A stretch of 17,626 nucleotides of DNA, taken from Candidatus Methanovirga meridionalis. GTDB taxonomy: Archaea > Methanobacteriota > Methanobacteria > Methanobacteriales > Methanobacteriaceae. The notes below the pieces were generated by a model. It had not been told where the DNA came from and did not search any database. It saw nothing but the letters and a program-made list of their open reading frames with translations. The translations under genes and the position numbers were made by a program. The stretch covers positions 1-17,626 of the forward strand of contig JAITPS010000015.1 in NCBI GenBank assembly GCA_031289325.1, given 5' to 3'. Positions 14,436-17,626 of the stretch are shown here, piece after piece (within the stretch, counting starts at the first letter, position 1; each line of letters begins with the position of its first letter).

Positions 14436-17138
14436 TTATCTAATAATTTCTAAAATCAAATCTATATCCTCTAAATTTAAGAGATCAACCTTTTTACCGC
14501 TTTCTTCTTGTAATTCTTTTTCAATGTTAATATGATTGTATGTTATTATATTTCCTTCAATATTTATTTCTCCGTTATCCTCAAGAGTTTTAGCTATTTC
14601 TTCTGTGGTTGTAGAACTTAGATATTGTATTATTGTTTTAGCTTCCTTTTTAAATTCTGGACCTATTTTTTCCATTCTTGGTGTAATTTCAATAATTTTT
14701 TCTTTAATATTTGGTTTATCATTTTTAATATCTAAGTTATCTATTTTTAAGGTTCCTTTAATATCTTCTTTAAACTGATTTAAAATAGCTAATATCTCAT
14801 TGTTTTTAGTGTATATATTAACTGTATTTAATGATTGATTTAAAGGTATTTTAGAAGAAGATTTAAATCGTCTTATATTACCTATTAATTCAATAGCTGT
14901 ATCCCCCTCATTTTCACATTTTAAATCAATGAGTTCATTGTTTACTTCAGGCCAAGTTTGAATAATAGCTATTTCATCTGCAGTATGTAAATAGTTATAA
15001 ATTTCATGGGTGAAATGTGGTGTGATTGGAGTAAGTAATTTTAGACTTGTGTCTATAACAGTTTTCAAAGTGTATTTAGCTGATAATTTAGAGTGAATAC
15101 TTTTTTCATCTTGATTTTCATTGTAAAGTCTATGTTTAACAGCTTCAATGTATTCATCACAGAAATCATGCCAAATAAATCTTTGAGTTGAATTTATTGT
15201 ATCTGCAAAGTTATACTCTTCAAATCCATTTGTAACCTTTAAAATAAGTTTATTTAGTTTGGATAGAATCCATTTATCTAATGGTTCTAAAATAGGTTTT
15301 TCTTTAATATCTTCACTTATATGTAAACTAATAAACCTAAATGCATTCCAAAATTTTCTTAAGAATTTATAAGCATATTTAATATCCTTCCAATCAAAAG
15401 GCAAGTCTGAACCTGGTAAACTGTTTGAAGCCCAACTTCTAAGTGGATCTGCACCATATTGACTTATAACTTCATCAGGAGCTATTACATTACCACGAGA
15501 TTTACTCATTTTATATCCATCCTCACCAAAAACCATACCATTAATTTCAATGTCTTTAAATGGTTTAATGCCTGTTAATGCTTTAGTTCTAAGAATTGTG
15601 TAAAAGGCCCATGTTCTAATTATGTCATGCCCTTGTGGGCGTAGGTCAGCTGGAATGTAATCAGTATAGTTTGGATCTGGCCAATTAGCATTCCAAAGAG
15701 GAGATATGGAACTATCCATCCATGTATCTAAAACATCTTCTTCCCCAGTAAAACTTGTAGAACCACATTCACAAACATAATCCATCCTATTACCCTTTTC
15801 ATCAATAGCTATTGGATTTGTTTGGCTTGGGTCAGTGGGTAATTCTTCTTCTATGGCAACATGAATTTTCCCACATTTTTCACAAAACCAAACTGGAATG
15901 GGTGTTGCAAATATTCTTTGCCGTGAAATACACCAATCCCACTGCATAGAATCAGCCCAATTTAATAATCTACTTTTCATATGCTCTGGAATCCAATTAA
16001 TTTCTTCTGCTGTCTGTTTAATATCATTATTAAGTTTATTAACATTAATAAACCATTGTTTCTTAACTAATATTTCAATTGGAGCTTTGCATCTCCAACA
16101 TTTACCAACATTTTGATTAACTTTTTCTTGTTTTTCAATACAATTATTTTCTTTTAAATCATTAATTGTAGCTAATTTACATTCATTTAAATCCATACCC
16201 TTATATTTACCAGCATTTTCATTCATTCGTCCTTTCTCATCAATGATTTCAATTGTATCCAAACCATGCTTGTTAACCCATGAAACATCAGTTTTATCAC
16301 CAAAGGTACATACCATAACAGCTCCAGTACCAAACTCAGGATCAACCTCATTATCAGCTATAACCTTAACTTCCTGAGAGAATATTGGAACTTCAACATT
16401 TTTACCAATTAAATCAGCATATCTTTCATCTTCAGGATTTACAACAACCCCAACACACGCAGACATTAATTCTGGACGAGTTGTAGCTATTAAAACACCA
16501 TCTTCAGAATCACCATCTTTAACCAAACCTTTAAATCTTACATAATTCAAGTTAGTTTCATTACTTTCATATTCAACCTCAGCAAATGCAATAGCTGTTT
16601 CGCATCGAGGACACCAATTAACAGGATGTATGCCTTGATAAATTAAACCCATATCATACATTTTTAAAAAAGAATACTGAGTTTTTCCCATATACTCAGG
16701 AGTCATGGTTATAAACTCTCTACTCCAATCTTGAGAAAAACCAATGGATTGCATCTGCCCTCTCATTAAATCAATATTTTCTTTTGTTAAATCAACACAC
16801 ATCTTCCTAAATTCAGATCTTGATACAAAATTTTTTTTAATATTGTGTGTTTCCTCAACCTTAACTTCGGTTGGTAGACCATGGCAATCCCATCCCTGAG
16901 GAAATAAAACATCATAATTTCTTAATCGTTTATATCTTGCAATCATGTCAATATAAACCCAATTTAAAACATGTCCCATGTGTATGGATCCTGTTGGATA
17001 AGGTGGGGGAGTGTCAATTATATATCTCGGTTTTGTTCCATCACCAATGAATTTATGGATTTTAATCTCTTCCCATTTATCCTGCCAATATTTTTCTCTT
17101 TTATAATCATATTCTTTTGGAATAATTTTTTCAGTCAA
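14436..17138 (-). CDS. valS: Valyl-tRNA synthetase
   Basis: This class I enzyme charges tRNA-Val with valine in the cytosol. With the chosen start it has 900 residues, usual for archaeal ValRS. PPPYPTGSIHMGH at residues 44-56 carries the HIGH-type motif and YKMSKSRGN at about 542-550 the KMSKS loop. Cysteine pairs typical of zinc sites are at CPRC, CWRC, CEKC and CEC. The editing domain (ATTRPELMSACVGVVV, about 218-233) and an anticodon-binding domain (DKWILSKLN onward) are present. The start is TTG at 17138, with GGAGAG eight bases before it and the sequence TEKIIPKEYDYKREKYW after it. The frame continues upstream to 17306, but that part runs through a duplicated 20-mer and into element D, and shows no likeness to the family. 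Confidence 0.96.
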   Translation of the reverse strand: MTEKIIPKEYDYKREKYWQDKWEEIKIHKFIGDGTKPRYIIDTPPPYPTGSIHMGHVLNWVYIDMIARYKRLRNYDVLFPQGWDCHGLPTEVKVEETHNIKKNFVSRSEFRKMCVDLTKENIDLMRGQMQSIGFSQDWSREFITMTPEYMGKTQYSFLKMYDMGLIYQGIHPVNWCPRCETAIAFAEVEYESNETNLNYVRFKGLVKDGDSEDGVLIATTRPELMSACVGVVVNPEDERYADLIGKNVEVPIFSQEVKVIADNEVDPEFGTGAVMVCTFGDKTDVSWVNKHGLDTIEIIDEKGRMNENAGKYKGMDLNECKLATINDLKENNCIEKQEKVNQNVGKCWRCKAPIEILVKKQWFINVNKLNNDIKQTAEEINWIPEHMKSRLLNWADSMQWDWCISRQRIFATPIPVWFCEKCGKIHVAIEEELPTDPSQTNPIAIDEKGNRMDYVCECGSTSFTGEEDVLDTWMDSSISPLWNANWPDPNYTDYIPADLRPQGHDIIRTWAFYTILRTKALTGIKPFKDIEINGMVFGEDGYKMSKSRGNVIAPDEVISQYGADPLRSWASNSLPGSDLPFDWKDIKYAYKFLRKFWNAFRFISLHISEDIKEKPILEPLDKWILSKLNKLILKVTNGFEEYNFADTINSTQRFIWHDFCDEYIEAVKHRLYNENQDEKSIHSKLSAKYTLKTVIDTSLKLLTPITPHFTHEIYNYLHTADEIAIIQTWPEVNNELIDLKCENEGDTAIELIGNIRRFKSSSKIPLNQSLNTVNIYTKNNEILAILNQFKEDIKGTLKIDNLDIKNDKPNIKEKIIEITPRMEKIGPEFKKEAKTIIQYLSSTTTEEIAKTLEDNGEINIEGNIITYNHINIEKELQEESGKKVDLLNLEDIDLILEIIR

Positions 17139-17150
17139 TTTATTCTCTCC
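17136..17150 (-). promoter_or_regulatory. Ribosome binding site and TTG start of valS
   Basis: On the minus strand GGAGAG (17150-17145) precedes TTG (17138-17136). GGAG is eight bases from the start codon. It settles the start against the longer open frame. Confidence 0.75.
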
Positions 17151-17213
17151 AAAGTAATTGTAAATATAATAATCTGGTTTATATAGATAAAAATAGTAAT
17201 TTAATATTAATTC

Positions 17214-17253
17214 ATAATATAGTGTTCTGCATAATAATATAGTGTTCTGCATA
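17214..17253. repeat. Perfect 20-bp tandem duplication upstream of valS
   Basis: ATAATATAGTGTTCTGCATA occurs at 17214-17233 and again at 17234-17253 without change. It lies 76-115 bases before the valS start. On the minus strand each copy holds CACTATATTAT, which could serve as a TATA box, so promoter elements may be doubled (inference). Confidence 0.9.
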
Positions 17254-17260
17254 ATTAATG

Positions 17261-17512
17261 TATAGTGGTTGATAAATTTCTTAATAAATAATTTTTTTAA
17301 AAACAAATATTATTAAAAGATATTAAATTAAAATTATTTATATTAATTAAAATACAATTATATTAATTAAAATACAATTATATTAATTAAAATACAATTA
17401 TATTAATTAAAATTTAAAATTATCGATTTTTTATAAAATAATATTTGAAATTAAATAATTTAATAAAAAAATTCATCGTTCAAAATTTAAGAACTTTTCC
17501 ATAGCAACTATA
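17261..17512 (+). mobile_element. MITE-like element copy D, upstream of valS
   Basis: This copy is 252 bp. The left end is TATAGT-GGTTGATA-AATTTCTTAA; the right end read inward is TATAGT-TGCTATGGAA-AAGTTCTTAA, identical to that of copy C. Inside, 20-bp units carrying TTAATTAAAATACAATTATA repeat about 3.5 times (17341-17410), followed by the conserved ATTTTTTATAAAATAATATT block. It lies just beyond the valS promoter region. Confidence 0.8.
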
Positions 17513-17626
17513 ATTAAAAATTATTCATATTAATTAAAAATTACTTATATTAATTAAAAATTACTTATATTAATTAAAAATTACTTATATTAATTAAAAA
17601 TTACTTATATTAATTAAAAATTACTT
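17511..17626. repeat. 20-bp tandem array running off the right edge
   Basis: The unit TAATTAAAAATTACTTATAT repeats with exact 20-base spacing, about 5.8 times, to the end of the window; the first unit has small differences. It directly abuts the right terminus of element D. Its unit resembles but does not equal the array inside D. Confidence 0.95.

Noticed and set aside
17139..17306. N-terminal extension of ValRS by 56 residues
   Set aside because: The extension is translated from the 20-bp duplication and from inside mobile element D, has no ribosome binding site and no likeness to ValRS.
17341..17626. CRISPR array suggested by regular repeats
   Set aside because: The 20-bp units are directly contiguous with no unique spacers, so these are simple tandem arrays. 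No repeat-spacer structure was found elsewhere in the window.

Overview
The window is very AT-rich archaeal DNA. It most resembles Methanobacteriales, and a Methanobrevibacter-like species is my inference. The reasons are GGAGG/GGTGA-type ribosome binding sites in front of ATG or TTG starts, a Cas6b-type crRNA nuclease, an archaeal-looking valyl-tRNA synthetase, and an Rpn-family nuclease with the lysine/glutamate/glycine-repeat tail common in these methanogens.

Layout. Positions 1-1001 (minus) hold an Rpn/PDDEXK-type putative transposase cut off by the left edge. Positions 1246-10078 (minus) hold a stand-alone type III-A CRISPR-Cas interference locus. Transcribed from right to left it reads csm1 (cas10), csm2, csm3, csm4, csm5, a CARF-HEPN ribonuclease of the TIGR02710/Csm6-like type, a 0.93-kb repeat-filled gap, then cas6b. 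No cas1, cas2 or CRISPR array is visible. argH (11020-12438, plus) follows, divergent from csm1. A gene-poor 2-kb stretch (12439-14435) contains hairpins, a small secreted protein gene, a 3'-terminal relic of argH and decayed sequence. valS (14436-17138, minus) fills most of the right end.

How the genes work together. Cas6b would cut the CRISPR transcript. Csm1-5 would load the crRNA and bind target RNA, with Csm3 cutting the RNA (Asp33 present). Csm1 has both an HD motif and an intact GGDD cyclase motif and would make cyclic oligoadenylates. The CARF-HEPN protein would sense these and degrade RNA. All key residues I can identify are intact, so the locus looks functional but must use an array located elsewhere.

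The most unusual content is intergenic. A family of about 210-270 bp non-coding elements recurs between the genes, near 2278-2863, 10456-10726, 12471-12684 and 17261-17512, with a reversed fragment at 1169-1245. They share an imperfect 26-bp terminal inverted repeat (TATAGT-N10-AAGTTCTTAA), and one copy sits precisely inside another, so they look like MITEs that insert at TA. Each copy carries its own 20-bp-period internal tandem array whose sequence differs between loci. A second family of short hairpins and palindromes occurs near 2000-2094, 12712-12908 and 14105-14143.
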